From contig NZ_JAAHTB010000004.1 of assembly GCF_010692745.1 (NCBI RefSeq), positions 1 through 64,000 on the forward strand: a stretch of DNA of 64,000 nucleotides, given 5' to 3'. Position 1 is the stretch's first letter, and each line of letters begins with the position of its first letter. The notes beneath the pieces were generated by a model. That model saw only the letters and a program-made list of their open reading frames with translations, had not been told where the DNA came from and searched no databases. The position numbers and the translations under genes are program-made. Origin of the DNA: Methylobacterium sp. BTF04. Its GTDB lineage: Bacteria > Pseudomonadota > Alphaproteobacteria > Rhizobiales > Beijerinckiaceae. Below are positions 27,266-36,641 of the stretch, piece after piece.

Positions 27266-29413
27266 TCACCCCGCCCCGAGCAGCCGGATCGCCGCATCGC
27301 GCTCGAACAGGTAGAGCAGCACCCGCAGGGCCTGCCCGCGCTCGGTCCTCAGGCCGGGGTCGCGCTGCACCACGAGCTGGGCATCGTCGCGCGCCACCTG
27401 GAGCAGTTCGGCATCGCTCTCCAGGCTCGCGAGGCGGAAGGCGGCCATGCCCGATTGCCGGGTGCCGAGCACCTCGCCTTCGCCGCGCAGGCGCAAATCC
27501 TCCTCGGCGATGCGAAACCCGTCCTCGGTCTCCCGCATCATCTCGAGGCGCGCCCGCGAGACCTGACCGAGGGGCCCGCGATAGAGCAGCAGGCAGGTGG
27601 AGGCCTTGGCCCCCCGCCCGACCCGGCCACGGAGCTGGTGGAGCTGGGCCAGCCCGAAGCGCTCGGCATGCTCGATGACCATGATGGTGGCCTCCGGCAC
27701 GTCGACGCCGACCTCCACCACGGTGGTGGAGACCAGGATCTTGGTTGTCCCGGCGGCAAACCGCTCCATCGCTGCGTCCTTGTCCGGCCCCGGCATCTTG
27801 CCGTGGATCAGGCCGACCGCGTCGCCGAAGCTGTGGTGCAGGTCCGCGTAGCGCTCCTCGGCGGCAGCGAGATCGACGAACTCGGATTCGGCCACCAGGG
27901 GGCAGATCCAGTAGACCCGGTCGCCGGCGGCGAGCGCGCGGCCCAACCCCGCCACCACCGCGTCGAGACGGTCGGTGGAGACGAGGCGGGTGACGATGGG
28001 CTGGCGCCCGGCCGGCTTCTCGTCGAGCACCGACACGTCCATGTCGCCAAAGCAGGTCAGCGCCAGGGTGCGGGGGATCGGGGTCGCGGTCATCACCAGG
28101 ATGTCGACGGCGGCCCCCTTGGCCCCCAGCGCCAGGCGCTGGTGCACGCCGAAGCGGTGCTGCTCGTCCACCACCGCCACGCCGAGATCGGCGAACACCA
28201 CGCTGTCCTGGAACAGCGCATGGGTGCCGACGACGATGTCGATATGGCCGTCGGCGAGGTCGGCCAGGGTCGCTCGGCGCTCGGACGCCTTGTCGCGGCC
28301 GGTGAGGAGGCGCAGGCGCAGACCTTCGGTGAGCGGCCCGAGCCGCTCGAAATGCTGCCGGGCCAGGATCTCGGTGGGAGCCATCAGGGCGGCCTGGCGC
28401 CCGACCTCGATGGCCGAGGCCATGGCGAGCAGCGCCACGGCGGTCTTGCCCGATCCGACATCACCTTGGAGCAGGCGCAGCATGCGCCGGTCGGAGGCGA
28501 GGTCGGCGCGGATCTCCGCGACCGCACGGGCTTGCGCCCCGGTGAGCGCGAAGGGCAGGGCGGCCTCGATCCGGTCCTTCAGATGGCCGTCGCCCGCATT
28601 GGCGCGGCCCGGAGCCCGGCGATTGCGGGCGCGCAGGAGGGCCAGCGCCAATTGCGAGGCGAGGAGTTCGTCATAGGCCAGCCGGCGCCGGGCCGGGCTC
28701 CGCGGTGGCGCGGTGGCGCCCTCCGGCACCGGGGGCGGGGCGTTCTCGGGCCGGTGTTCGGCGCGCAGGGCATCGGCGAAAGCCGGCAGGTTTTCGCGGG
28801 CGAGCCAGGCCGGATCCTGCCATTCGGGCAGCACCGGCAGGCGGTCGAGGGCGGCATGCGCCAGCTTGGAGATCGCCCGCGAGGTCAGCCCCTCGGTGGC
28901 CCCGTAGATCGGCTCCACCGCCGGCAGGGCGGCGAGCCCCGCCTCGTCGATGATGCGGGCCGGGTGCACCATCTGGCGGTGACCGTCCCACAGGTCGATG
29001 CGCCCGGTGATGTAGCGATGGGCGCCGAGCGGCAGCATCTTCTCCACGCGCGCCTGGGGCATGCCGAAGAACACCAGGGTGATGTCGCCGGTGGAATCCT
29101 CCACCAGCACCCGGAACGGGCGCCGGCCCGGTCCGGCCTGCGGCGGCCGGTAGCCGGTGACGGTGACCCCGAGCGTCACCGGCTCCCCCGGCGGCGCCTC
29201 GGCGATGGAGCCGAGGAGCTTACGCACGACGCCGCCCTGCGGCAGGTGGAACAGCAGATCGACGATCCGCGCCGGCTGCTCGGGCGTGCCCAGCAGGCGC
29301 TCGATCATCGGCGCCATCTTCGGCCCCACCCCCGGCAATCCGCGCGCGGGCGCGAACAGCGCATCGAGAATGCTGGGACGCAGCGGGGTCGGGCGGGGGA
29401 CGTCGTCGGTCAT
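27266..29413 (-). CDS. recG: ATP-dependent DNA helicase RecG
   Basis: 715 aa cytoplasmic helicase that remodels stalled replication forks and Holliday junctions. N-terminal wedge/OB domain, then the superfamily 2 motor: Walker A GDVGSGKT, MAPTEILARQHFE, the DEQH box in AVVDEQHRFG, TATPIPRTLAL, and motif VI in QLRGRVGRG. Length and order are standard. It is divergent from sdhE with 264 bp between them; mfd lies further along the same side, a neighbourhood seen in many Rhizobiales. Confidence 0.97.
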   Translation of the reverse strand: MTDDVPRPTPLRPSILDALFAPARGLPGVGPKMAPMIERLLGTPEQPARIVDLLFHLPQGGVVRKLLGSIAEAPPGEPVTLGVTVTGYRPPQAGPGRRPFRVLVEDSTGDITLVFFGMPQARVEKMLPLGAHRYITGRIDLWDGHRQMVHPARIIDEAGLAALPAVEPIYGATEGLTSRAISKLAHAALDRLPVLPEWQDPAWLARENLPAFADALRAEHRPENAPPPVPEGATAPPRSPARRRLAYDELLASQLALALLRARNRRAPGRANAGDGHLKDRIEAALPFALTGAQARAVAEIRADLASDRRMLRLLQGDVGSGKTAVALLAMASAIEVGRQAALMAPTEILARQHFERLGPLTEGLRLRLLTGRDKASERRATLADLADGHIDIVVGTHALFQDSVVFADLGVAVVDEQHRFGVHQRLALGAKGAAVDILVMTATPIPRTLALTCFGDMDVSVLDEKPAGRQPIVTRLVSTDRLDAVVAGLGRALAAGDRVYWICPLVAESEFVDLAAAEERYADLHHSFGDAVGLIHGKMPGPDKDAAMERFAAGTTKILVSTTVVEVGVDVPEATIMVIEHAERFGLAQLHQLRGRVGRGAKASTCLLLYRGPLGQVSRARLEMMRETEDGFRIAEEDLRLRGEGEVLGTRQSGMAAFRLASLESDAELLQVARDDAQLVVQRDPGLRTERGQALRVLLYLFERDAAIRLLGAG

Positions 29414-29677
29414 GCGGCTCGGGCGAGGGCGGGTTTCGCGAGGCTACGGGGCGTGTCTCAAAGGGTGGCGGACGACCGCATCAGGCAAGACGACCGCACC
29501 GGGATGGTGGCACGGGCCGGCGCCTCTATATACGGCGATGAGCGCCCGGTCCCGACGCGGATGCCGCATCGGCCGGGCAGGGATGCCGTGATCCGAGGAT
29601 CGCGGTATCCAAGTATCCCGTTACGATCGAGTATCCTGCAACGATCCTTGCATCCCTGCATCACAGGTTTGGCACGC

Positions 29678-29971
29678 ATGTCCGGCACCACCCGCACCAG
29701 CGCGGATCTCGATCCGCGCCGCCGCCGCACCCTCTTCCGCGCCTGGCACCGGGGCATCCGCGAGATGGACCTGATCATGGGCCGCTTCGCCGATGCGGAG
29801 ATCGGCACCCTTACGGACGAGGAACTCACCACCTTCGAGGCGCTGATCGAGGTCCCCGACCGCGACCTGTTCCGCTGGCTCACCGGCGAGGACGCCACCC
29901 CCGAGAACTACGACACGCCGGTGTACCGGCGCCTCAAGGCGTTCCACAAGCACGACGCGCCGATCCATTAG
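29678..29971 (+). CDS. sdhE: FAD assembly factor SdhE (DUF339)
   Basis: 97 aa. The short helical protein carries HRGIREMDLIMGRFAD, the RGxxE motif needed for covalent FAD attachment to the succinate dehydrogenase flavoprotein. ATG 29678 gives the usual length; the open frame upstream is antisense to recG. In related genomes sdhE stands between recG and mfd as it does here, except that azlCD has come between sdhE and mfd. Confidence 0.92.
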   Translation: MSGTTRTSADLDPRRRRTLFRAWHRGIREMDLIMGRFADAEIGTLTDEELTTFEALIEVPDRDLFRWLTGEDATPENYDTPVYRRLKAFHKHDAPIH

Positions 29972-30164
29972 GATCCGAATCTGAGTCGGCCAAGCTGGGT
30001 GGGGAGCGGCAATCGGCGCCGAGGCCGGAAGCGGACTTTCGACTGTGCGCCTGGGGTGGTCGTCCGGCCTCTGCCCGGCCCCGATGGCGGCCGGTGGCTC
30101 ATGGCGCAGGTGGCTCATGGCTTTGCCCTGACGGAACAGGATCGCCGCGCGCGGGCCGCACGCG

Positions 30165-30464
30165 TCACATGAGGTGGCGCAGGGCCACGATCGCGAGGAC
30201 GCCGATGAGGATCGTCGCGAGGAGGGGGAGACGGGCGGCGGCGAGAACGGTGATCGCGCTCGCCACCGTCTCTCGCCAGCCCGTGGCAAGCATCGAGGGC
30301 GCGATCACCGCGACGAGAACTGCGGGCGGGATCGCGTCCAAGGCGGCCTGTGCCCGCGGGCCGAGATCGAAGCGCCCGGCCAGCGCGAGACCGCCGATAC
30401 GGGTGAGGTAGGTCACGATCGCCATGCCGACGATCGTCGCGACGGTGGTGGGATCGAGGATCAT
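30165..30464 (-). CDS. azlD: AzlD-family branched-chain amino acid export subunit
   Basis: 99 aa with about four membrane helices (TIVGMAIVTYLTRIGGLALAG to LLATILIGVLAIVALRHLM). Small partner of AzlC, together forming a branched-chain amino acid exporter. Its ATG overlaps the azlC stop (ATGA), the usual arrangement for this pair, so synthesis is coupled. Confidence 0.88.
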   Translation of the reverse strand: MILDPTTVATIVGMAIVTYLTRIGGLALAGRFDLGPRAQAALDAIPPAVLVAVIAPSMLATGWRETVASAITVLAAARLPLLATILIGVLAIVALRHLM

Positions 30465-31192
30465 CGGGCCTGCTCTTTCGGTCGCGCGGTGGCGGCGGCG
30501 GCCGCGATGCCCGCGAGCGCACCGGCCAGCACGTGCCAGGGCGTTCCGACGAGGCGGTAAGTCAGCGCGCCGACAGCTGCGCTCGCCAGGACCGGTGCCG
30601 CCGTCGCCGGACCGCGCCACATGCCCGCGACGATCCCGATGAAGAGTGCGGTGAAGGCGAAGTCGGCTCCGATCGCGCGGGGATCGCCGAGGAACGTGCC
30701 GCCGACCGCCCCCAGCGTCGAGAAGACCTGCCAGTTGATCCAGAGCGTCGCGCCCATGGCGCCGAAATACGCGGGCATCAGCCGGCGCGTGGTGGCGCGG
30801 CGTTCCGCGAAGGCCCAGTTCTCGTCGGACATCACGAACAGGGTGAGGAAGCGCTGCCAAGGCCGGAAGGCGCCGGTCTTGGGTCCGAGGGATGCGCTCA
30901 TCAGGACGTGGCGGGAATTGATGAGCAGGGTCGAGGCGATGAGCGCCGCCACCGGCACGGGATAGCCCCAGAGCTCAATCGCGGCGAACTGAGCGCCGCC
31001 CGCGCAGACGAGGAACGACATCAGCCAAACCTCGGCCACGGACAGCCCTTTCGCCGTGGCAAGGGCGCCGAAAACGAGCCCGATCGGCATCGCGGCGATC
31101 GCGGCGGGGAGGATGTCACGAAAACCGGCCATCGCCTCCGATCGCGCGGTGCCGGGCTCCGCTCGGTCGGACTTCGGAGTGATCTCGATCAT
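30461..31192 (-). CDS. azlC: AzlC-family branched-chain amino acid export permease
   Basis: 243 aa from the ATG at 31192. Typical AzlC features: FRDILPAAIAAMPIGLVFGALA, FLVCAGGAQFAAIELWG, LLINSRHVLMSASL and MSDENWAF. About five or six helices. Forms the large subunit of an amino acid exporter with AzlD. The pair is on the strand opposite sdhE and mfd and breaks the usual sdhE-mfd neighbourhood. No regulator (Lrp or AsnC type) is adjacent. Confidence 0.9.
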   Translation of the reverse strand: MIEITPKSDRAEPGTARSEAMAGFRDILPAAIAAMPIGLVFGALATAKGLSVAEVWLMSFLVCAGGAQFAAIELWGYPVPVAALIASTLLINSRHVLMSASLGPKTGAFRPWQRFLTLFVMSDENWAFAERRATTRRLMPAYFGAMGATLWINWQVFSTLGAVGGTFLGDPRAIGADFAFTALFIGIVAGMWRGPATAAPVLASAAVGALTYRLVGTPWHVLAGALAGIAAAAATARPKEQAR

Positions 31193-31441
31193 CGTAGCGA
31201 CTTCATCATGGGAGCGACTTCCGCTGATTTTGCGGCAAAGCGGCTTCTGCGTTTTTCGCCAGAGCCCGTCATGCAGGGTTAGACAGCTTGCTTGCAAGCG
31301 GATCTGCCAAGCGGATCTGCCAGCCACCGAGACGCGTCGGAAGCGGACCCGCCATCAGCCAAGCTGATCGCGTTCAGACCCCGAGATCTCCGGAAAGCGA
31401 CACGGGCGGCCCGTCGCCAAGCCGGGGATCGCCGAAATATC

Positions 31442-31470
31442 TTGACAATATTCCTATTTTCTGCCCATAT
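31442..31470 (+). promoter_or_regulatory. Candidate sigma70-type promoter
   Basis: TTGACA (31442-31447), a 17-nt AT-rich spacer, then CCATAT (31465-31470). The -35 is perfect and the spacing ideal; the -10 is weak. It stands out as an AT-rich island in GC-rich DNA. It would start a plus-strand transcript about 790 bp before mfd, crossing the structured block. Confidence 0.45.
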
Positions 31471-31780
31471 CCCCGCACCTGCCGCCCGCACGAATCGGGA
31501 GCCCGACCGGAGACCGACCGGTTGGGCTGGGGGCGGCGGGGCGGTGCCCGCGTCGGTGGCTTCGGTCGCTGCCGCCCCGGGCGACGGCTCGTCACGACCG
31601 TTGGCTCGGGACAGGGCGGCGCGCCGGGGGAGGAAATGCCCCCGCCGACCGACCCGTCGCTGGGACAGCGGAGAAGAGCTGCGGCGCCGCCCATGACGAG
31701 GCGGCGTGCGACGAAGGCTCGCTCGAAAGCGTGCGGGGTCTCCAATACCCGCCGAACTTAGCGCCAGCGCGAGACCCGTC

Positions 31781-31943
31781 GGAGACACCGCGACGCGATG
31801 AACGGCCCCGGCGGTGACGCCGGAGCCCGGGACGCCGGGGAACCGGCAAATATCATAGCGCAACACTGGGTTCCGCGGCGTCCCGCGTCCCCGTTCGGCG
31901 TGTCTCCTGGGCCATGCCCCCGGCGCGGGACCGCGCGCGGGGG
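31781..31943 (+). ncRNA. Candidate structured RNA (nested stems with GNRA hairpin)
   Basis: Three nested pairings are visible: GGAGACAC (31781-31788) with GTGTCTCC (31900-31907); GAACGG (31800-31805) with CCGTTC (31891-31896); and a 14-bp arm, one mismatch, at 31829-31842 with 31871-31884. Between the second and third left arms lies CCGGCG-GTGA-CGCCGG, a hairpin with a GNRA-type loop. A strong GC hairpin (31917-31943) follows. This order suggests a folded RNA or long leader rather than chance GC pairing, but no known family was recognised and the strand is assumed from the promoter upstream. Confidence 0.3.
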
Positions 31944-32269
31944 TAAAACCGCGTGGGGAAACGCCGGCGACAGCCGAGGGTGAGGGGAAAAACCGCCCCC
32001 ATCGGCGCGACGCGCTCGGATCGGTGCGCTGGATCAACGCGGAGGGTTGCGTTAACGCCGGTACGGCGCCGGGCGGGTCTGGTAAGGACCGGGCTCACGG
32101 ATACATACGGTCTAGTCCCGCGGGTCCGGTCCCGTTATTTGGCCCCGCTCTGTCCGCGTCTCAGGGGAACGAACGTCCTTCGAGGCGGCCGCGGCGGTCC
32201 TGCAGAGAACGATGTCGGACGGAACGGCTGGTTCCGACCGACGCAGCACGAGTGCAAAACCCCGACCCG

Positions 32270-35200
32270 ATGGCAAAACCTCAGCCCAACGCGCCCGCCC
32301 CCAAGGCTCCTTCGAAACCCCAGACGGCGCGCTTCGCCCTGCCGAAATCGGGAGCGCTGGCGCGGGCCCTCGATGCGCTGAAACGCGGCGACAGCCCGAC
32401 CCTCGCCAACGTGCCGGACGGGTTCGACGCGGTGGTGGTGGCCGACCTCGCCCGCGCGCTCAGCCGCGGCTTCGAGGGGCCGGCGGTGCTCGTCCACGTG
32501 GCCCGCGATTCCGGGCGCTCGGCGGCCTTCGTCAATGCGCTGAAATTCGTCGCCCCCGAGATCGAGGCGATGAGTCTGCCGGCCTGGGATTGCCAGCCCT
32601 ACGACCGCGTCTCGCCCAACGCCGCCATCGCGGCGCAGCGCATGACCGCGCTCTCGCGCCTGACGCGCTCGCGCTCGTCCGAGGAACAGCCGCGCATCCT
32701 CTGCACCACGGTCAACGCCCTGGTCCAGCGCGTACCCCCGATCAAGCGCATCGCGGTGGAGACGTTCTCGGCCGCCATCGGCAACGTGGTGCCGATGGAT
32801 ACGGTGACCGCCTGGGTCGAGGCCAACGGATTTGTGCGCACCGGGACCGTGCGCGACACCGGCGAATACGCGGTGCGCGGCGGCATCCTCGACCTGTCGC
32901 CGCCGGGCCTGCCCAACCCGATCCGCCTTGACTTCTTCGGCGACACGCTGGAATCGATCCGCGCCTTCGACCCCGAGACCCAGCGCACCATCGGGCAGCT
33001 GCGCTCCCTCGACCTCGTGCCGATGAGCGAGGTCCAGCTCACCACCGAGACGATCCGGCGCTTCCGCCAGGGCTACATCTCCACCTTCGGCGCGGCCACC
33101 CGCGACGACCGGCTCTACGAGACCATCAGCGAGGGGCGGCGCTATGCCGGCCTCGAGCATTGGATGCCGCTGTTCTACGAGCAGCTCGACACCCTGTTCG
33201 ACTATGTCGCGGGCGTGCCGATGATCTTCGAGGCCCAGACCGACGAGGCGGTGGCCGAGCGCCTCGCCCTGATCCGGGATTATTACGACGCCCGCTCCGA
33301 GGCGATGAAGACGCCGAGCGCCGGTGTCGCGCCCTACAAGCCGCTCAAGCCCTCCGCCCTCTATCTGACGCCGAACGAATGGAAGGAGCGGGTGGCCGCC
33401 GGCTCCATCGCCCGGCTCTCGCCGTTCTCGATGCCGGAGACTCCGGCGGCCATGACCATCGATTGCGAGGGCCGGTCCGGGCGCAACTTCGCGGTCGAGC
33501 GCGCCGACGAATCGGCCAGCGTGTTCGACGCGGCGGTGGCCCATGTGCGGGACCTGCAGGGATCCGGGCATCACGTGATCCTGGGATCCTGGTCCGACGG
33601 TTCGCGCGACCGGCTCTGCAGCGTGCTCGCCGACCACGGCCTCAAGAAGCCGATGGCGATCAACACCCTCGCGGCGGTGAACGCCCTGAAGCGCGGCTCG
33701 GACGTCGCCGTGGCGGTCTGGGGCCTCGAATCCGGCTTCACCATCGACAAGCTCGCGGTGATCTCGGAAGGCGACATCCTCGGCGACCGGCTGGTGCGCC
33801 AGAAGCGCAAGGCCAAGCGTCCGCAGGACATCATCCTGGAGGTGCAGGCGCTCCAGCCCGGCGATCTCGTGGTCCATGCCGACCACGGCATCGGCCGGTT
33901 CGTCGGCCTGAAGACGGTGACGGCCGCGGGTGCGCCGCACGATTGCCTGGAGATCCAATATGCCGGCGGCCTGTTGCTGCTGCCGGTGGAGAATATCGAG
34001 CTTCTGACGCGCTACGGCTCGGAGGATGCGGAAGTGGCCCTCGACCGCCTCGGCGGCGGTGCCTGGCAGGCCCGCAAGGCCAAGATGAAGAAGCGCATCC
34101 TCGAGATGGCCGGCCAGCTCATCAAGGTCGCCGCCGAGCGCTTCGTCCGCCAGGCCCCACGCCTCCAGGCACCGGATGGGCTCTACGGCGAGTTCGCCGC
34201 CCGCTTCGCCTTCGAGGAGACCGAGGACCAGGCCACCGCCATCGACGCGGTGCTCACCGACCTCAATGCCGGCCGGCCGATGGATCGCCTCGTCTGCGGC
34301 GACGTCGGATTCGGCAAGACCGAGGTGGCGCTCCGCGCCGCCTTCGCGGGTGCGCTCGGCGGCAAGCAGGTGGCGGTGGTGGTGCCCACCACCCTGCTCG
34401 CCCGCCAGCATTACCGCACCTTCGCCGAGCGCTTCAAAGGCTTGCCGGTGGAGGTGGCGCAGATGTCGCGCTTCGTCTCCAATACCGAGATGAAGCGGGT
34501 GCGTGACGGCCTCGTCGCCGGGACCGTCGACATCGTCGTCGGCACCCATGCGCTGCTCGCCAAGGCGGTGAGCTTCAAGGATCTCGGCCTGATCATCGTC
34601 GACGAGGAGCAGCATTTCGGCGTGGCCCACAAGGAGCGCCTCAAGTCGCTCCAGGCCGACGTGCACGTGCTGACGCTGTCGGCGACCCCGATCCCGCGCA
34701 CGCTCCAGCTCGCCATGACCGGCGTGCGCGAACTCTCGATCATCGCCACGCCGCCGGTCGATCGCCTCGCCGTACGCACCTTCGTGACGCCGTTCGATCC
34801 GCTGCTGGTGCGCGAGGCGCTGCTGCGCGAGCGCTATCGCGGCGGCCAGTCCTTCTACGTGGTGCCGCGCATCGAGGACCTGGCCGAGGTCAAGAAGTTC
34901 CTCGATCAGGAGATGCCCGAGACCAAGGTCGCGGTGGCCCATGGCCAGATGGCGGCTGGCCAGCTCGAGGACGTGATGACGGCCTTCTACGAGGGCAAGT
35001 TCGACGTCCTGCTCTCGACCACGATCGTCGAATCCGGCCTCGACATCCCCACCGCCAACACCCTCATCGTGCACCGGGCCGACATGTTCGGCCTCGCCCA
35101 GCTCTACCAGCTGCGCGGCCGGGTCGGGCGGGCCAAGGCGCGCGCCTACGCGCTGTTCACGACGCCGCCCAACCGCACCCTCACGGTGCAGGCGGAAAAA

Positions 35201-35869
35201 CGCCTCAAGGTGCTCCAGACCCTCGACACGCTGGGGGCCGGCTTCCAGCTCGCCTCCCACGATCTCGACATCCGCGGTGCGGGCAACCTCCTCGGCGATG
35301 CCCAGTCCGGCCACATCAAGGAAGTCGGCTACGAACTCTACCAGCAGATGCTGGAGGATGCGGTCACGGCCCTGAAGGCCGGCATCGACGAGCCGGTGGA
35401 GGAGGCGTGGTCGCCCACCATCGCGCTCGGGGCGCCGGTCACGATTCCGGAGGACTACGTCGAGGACCTCACCGTCCGGCTCGGTCTCTATCGCCGGCTC
35501 TCGACCCTGGAGAACGATGCCGAGATGGAGAGCTTCGGCGCGGAGCTGATCGACCGGTTCGGGCCGCTGCCGCCCGAGGTGGAGCAGCTCCTCAAGATCG
35601 TCACCATCAAGATCCTGTGCCGGGACGCCAACATCGAGAAGGTCGAAGCCGGCCCGAAGGGCGCTGTGGTCCATTTCCGCGACAAGTCGTTCGCCAACCC
35701 GCAGGGGCTGGTCGCCTATGTCGCCGAGCAGGCCTCCTTCGCTAAGGTCCGCCCGGACATGAGCATCGTGTTCATCCGCGAACTCGATTCGATCCCCGAG
35801 CGGCTCAAGGTGACGACGACGATCCTGCGAAGCCTCGCCAAGATCGCCCGGGCCAAGAAGGCGGCATAA
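32270..35869 (+). CDS. mfd: Transcription-repair coupling factor Mfd
   Basis: 1199 aa. Removes RNA polymerase stalled at DNA lesions and recruits UvrA. Order seen: UvrB-like N-terminal modules (DCQPYDRVSPNAAI, then RGGILDLSPPGLPNPIRLDF), the CarD/RID RNA-polymerase-interaction domain (LQPGDLVVHADHGIGRFVGL), RecG-like helicase (GDVGFGKTEVALR, VDEEQHFG, SATPIPRTLQL, QLRGRVGRAKARAY) and the C-terminal TRCF domain (VEDLTVRLGLYRRLS). ATG 32270 starts the Pro/Lys-rich leader; no strong ribosome site is seen. A hairpin terminator follows 40 bp after the stop. Confidence 0.97.
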   Translation: MAKPQPNAPAPKAPSKPQTARFALPKSGALARALDALKRGDSPTLANVPDGFDAVVVADLARALSRGFEGPAVLVHVARDSGRSAAFVNALKFVAPEIEAMSLPAWDCQPYDRVSPNAAIAAQRMTALSRLTRSRSSEEQPRILCTTVNALVQRVPPIKRIAVETFSAAIGNVVPMDTVTAWVEANGFVRTGTVRDTGEYAVRGGILDLSPPGLPNPIRLDFFGDTLESIRAFDPETQRTIGQLRSLDLVPMSEVQLTTETIRRFRQGYISTFGAATRDDRLYETISEGRRYAGLEHWMPLFYEQLDTLFDYVAGVPMIFEAQTDEAVAERLALIRDYYDARSEAMKTPSAGVAPYKPLKPSALYLTPNEWKERVAAGSIARLSPFSMPETPAAMTIDCEGRSGRNFAVERADESASVFDAAVAHVRDLQGSGHHVILGSWSDGSRDRLCSVLADHGLKKPMAINTLAAVNALKRGSDVAVAVWGLESGFTIDKLAVISEGDILGDRLVRQKRKAKRPQDIILEVQALQPGDLVVHADHGIGRFVGLKTVTAAGAPHDCLEIQYAGGLLLLPVENIELLTRYGSEDAEVALDRLGGGAWQARKAKMKKRILEMAGQLIKVAAERFVRQAPRLQAPDGLYGEFAARFAFEETEDQATAIDAVLTDLNAGRPMDRLVCGDVGFGKTEVALRAAFAGALGGKQVAVVVPTTLLARQHYRTFAERFKGLPVEVAQMSRFVSNTEMKRVRDGLVAGTVDIVVGTHALLAKAVSFKDLGLIIVDEEQHFGVAHKERLKSLQADVHVLTLSATPIPRTLQLAMTGVRELSIIATPPVDRLAVRTFVTPFDPLLVREALLRERYRGGQSFYVVPRIEDLAEVKKFLDQEMPETKVAVAHGQMAAGQLEDVMTAFYEGKFDVLLSTTIVESGLDIPTANTLIVHRADMFGLAQLYQLRGRVGRAKARAYALFTTPPNRTLTVQAEKRLKVLQTLDTLGAGFQLASHDLDIRGAGNLLGDAQSGHIKEVGYELYQQMLEDAVTALKAGIDEPVEEAWSPTIALGAPVTIPEDYVEDLTVRLGLYRRLSTLENDAEMESFGAELIDRFGPLPPEVEQLLKIVTIKILCRDANIEKVEAGPKGAVVHFRDKSFANPQGLVAYVAEQASFAKVRPDMSIVFIRELDSIPERLKVTTTILRSLAKIARAKKAA

Positions 35870-35909
35870 CCAAGAAGGCGGCGTGACCAAGAAAGCAGTA
35901 CGACATGCA

Positions 35910-35939
35910 AAAAGGGCGCACCTCGCGGCGCGCCCTTTT
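35910..35939. terminator. Bidirectional terminator after mfd
   Basis: A 10-bp perfect stem AAAAGGGCGC/GCGCCCTTTT with a 10-nt loop. T runs on both strands fit factor-independent termination of mfd (plus) and of the convergent receiver-domain gene (minus). Confidence 0.8.
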
Positions 35940-35990
35940 CAAAAAACTATACGATACGAGCCGGTTAGGCCCCTTCGCTCACCTGCCGTC

Positions 35991-36335
35991 TCAAAGGTCC
36001 GGCTGGTTCAGGACATAGGGGCCGATCTGGCTCTGCAGGTCGATGGCGGTCCCGGCCCGCCCCGCGACCACTTCGTCCACCACGATCACCGGAATGCCGG
36101 CATGACGCATCAGCTCGCGCAGGCGGTCCGACAGCATTGCGAAGGCCGGATCGCGGCGCGAGGAGCTCTGGAGAAGAACGGCGGCCGGGCGCGCGATGAC
36201 CGCGAGCACATCTTCCGCCGCCTCGAGGGACGCGGTGACGCTGGCATATCCGAGCTCTGCGAGTTCGGAGGCAAGCGAGCGATCGACAGCGCGGTGGCCA
36301 TCGTCGACGACGAGAACTTGTTGCAGCGCACTCAT
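35991..36335 (-). CDS. Response-regulator receiver-like protein lacking phospho-acceptor
   Basis: 114 aa from the ATG at 36335. It begins like a CheY-fold receiver (MSALQQVLVVDDGHRAV, acidic pair D11-D12), but where the phosphorylated Asp should end strand 3 (VLLD) the sequence is VLLQSS, with Gln at 56, and the usual Thr/Ser of IPVIVVT is Asp (IPVIVVDE). It is therefore probably a pseudo-receiver that cannot be phosphorylated in the normal way and may act by binding. No histidine kinase or output domain is adjacent. A longer start at 36419 is possible, but dyads upstream favour the shorter form. Confidence 0.65.
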   Translation of the reverse strand: MSALQQVLVVDDGHRAVDRSLASELAELGYASVTASLEAAEDVLAVIARPAAVLLQSSSRRDPAFAMLSDRLRELMRHAGIPVIVVDEVVAGRAGTAIDLQSQIGPYVLNQPDL

Positions 36336-36641
36336 GAACATCAGTGCTAGTCCATCCATCGTCCCTTGGGAAGGGACCTGTGTGACAACACACATGAGGA
36401 CGGTTGGTTCGCCGGCCACATTGCGAGAATAATCCTGACGGGATGGACATGACCCGGCGATGAACTGAGTCTCAGGACTTCATCAAGCACTGATGCGCCG
36501 CGTTGATTTTACGCCTTAACCACTTCGGTGAAAACAGTTTTCCGCATCTGCGATGCGGGCTGCCCCAAGCTCGGATCGGTCCGATTCGGGCTTTGTGCCG
36601 AAAGTCGGGCAGGGGCGATCCGTTGGAAAGCCGCGGGCCCG
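36336..36641. other. Intergenic gap with two dyads
   Basis: About 300 bp upstream of the receiver-like gene and downstream of the ANL-like gene. It contains GTCCCTT-GGG-AAGGGAC (36361-36377) and TGTGT-GACA-ACACA (36379-36392), both perfect inverted repeats 25-60 bp upstream of the ATG at 36335, suitable as operator or leader hairpins. Nothing else coding is seen. Confidence 0.45.

Larger units (their letters stand above)
31193..32269. other. 1.1-kb intergenic region before mfd
   Basis: No convincing coding sequence: the several long open frames on both strands are Arg/Pro/Ala-rich, overlap each other and match no family. The region holds a sigma70-like promoter (31442-31470), a block of nested inverted repeats (31781-31943) and a further hairpin with GCCGA/TCGGC arms (about 31974-32008). 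It presumably includes the mfd promoter and leader. Confidence 0.5.

Noticed and set aside
31279..32037. Long minus-strand frame and several plus-strand frames in the mfd upstream region
   Set aside because: Overlapping, Pro/Arg/Ala-rich, no ribosome site or recognisable motif; inverted repeats explain the region better.
32135..35890. 1251-codon open frame antisense to mfd, and a similar 1276-codon frame antisense to the TAXI-xoxF region (56055-59885)
   Set aside because: Low-complexity His/Arg/Gly/Asp composition with no domain; they mirror well-identified genes.
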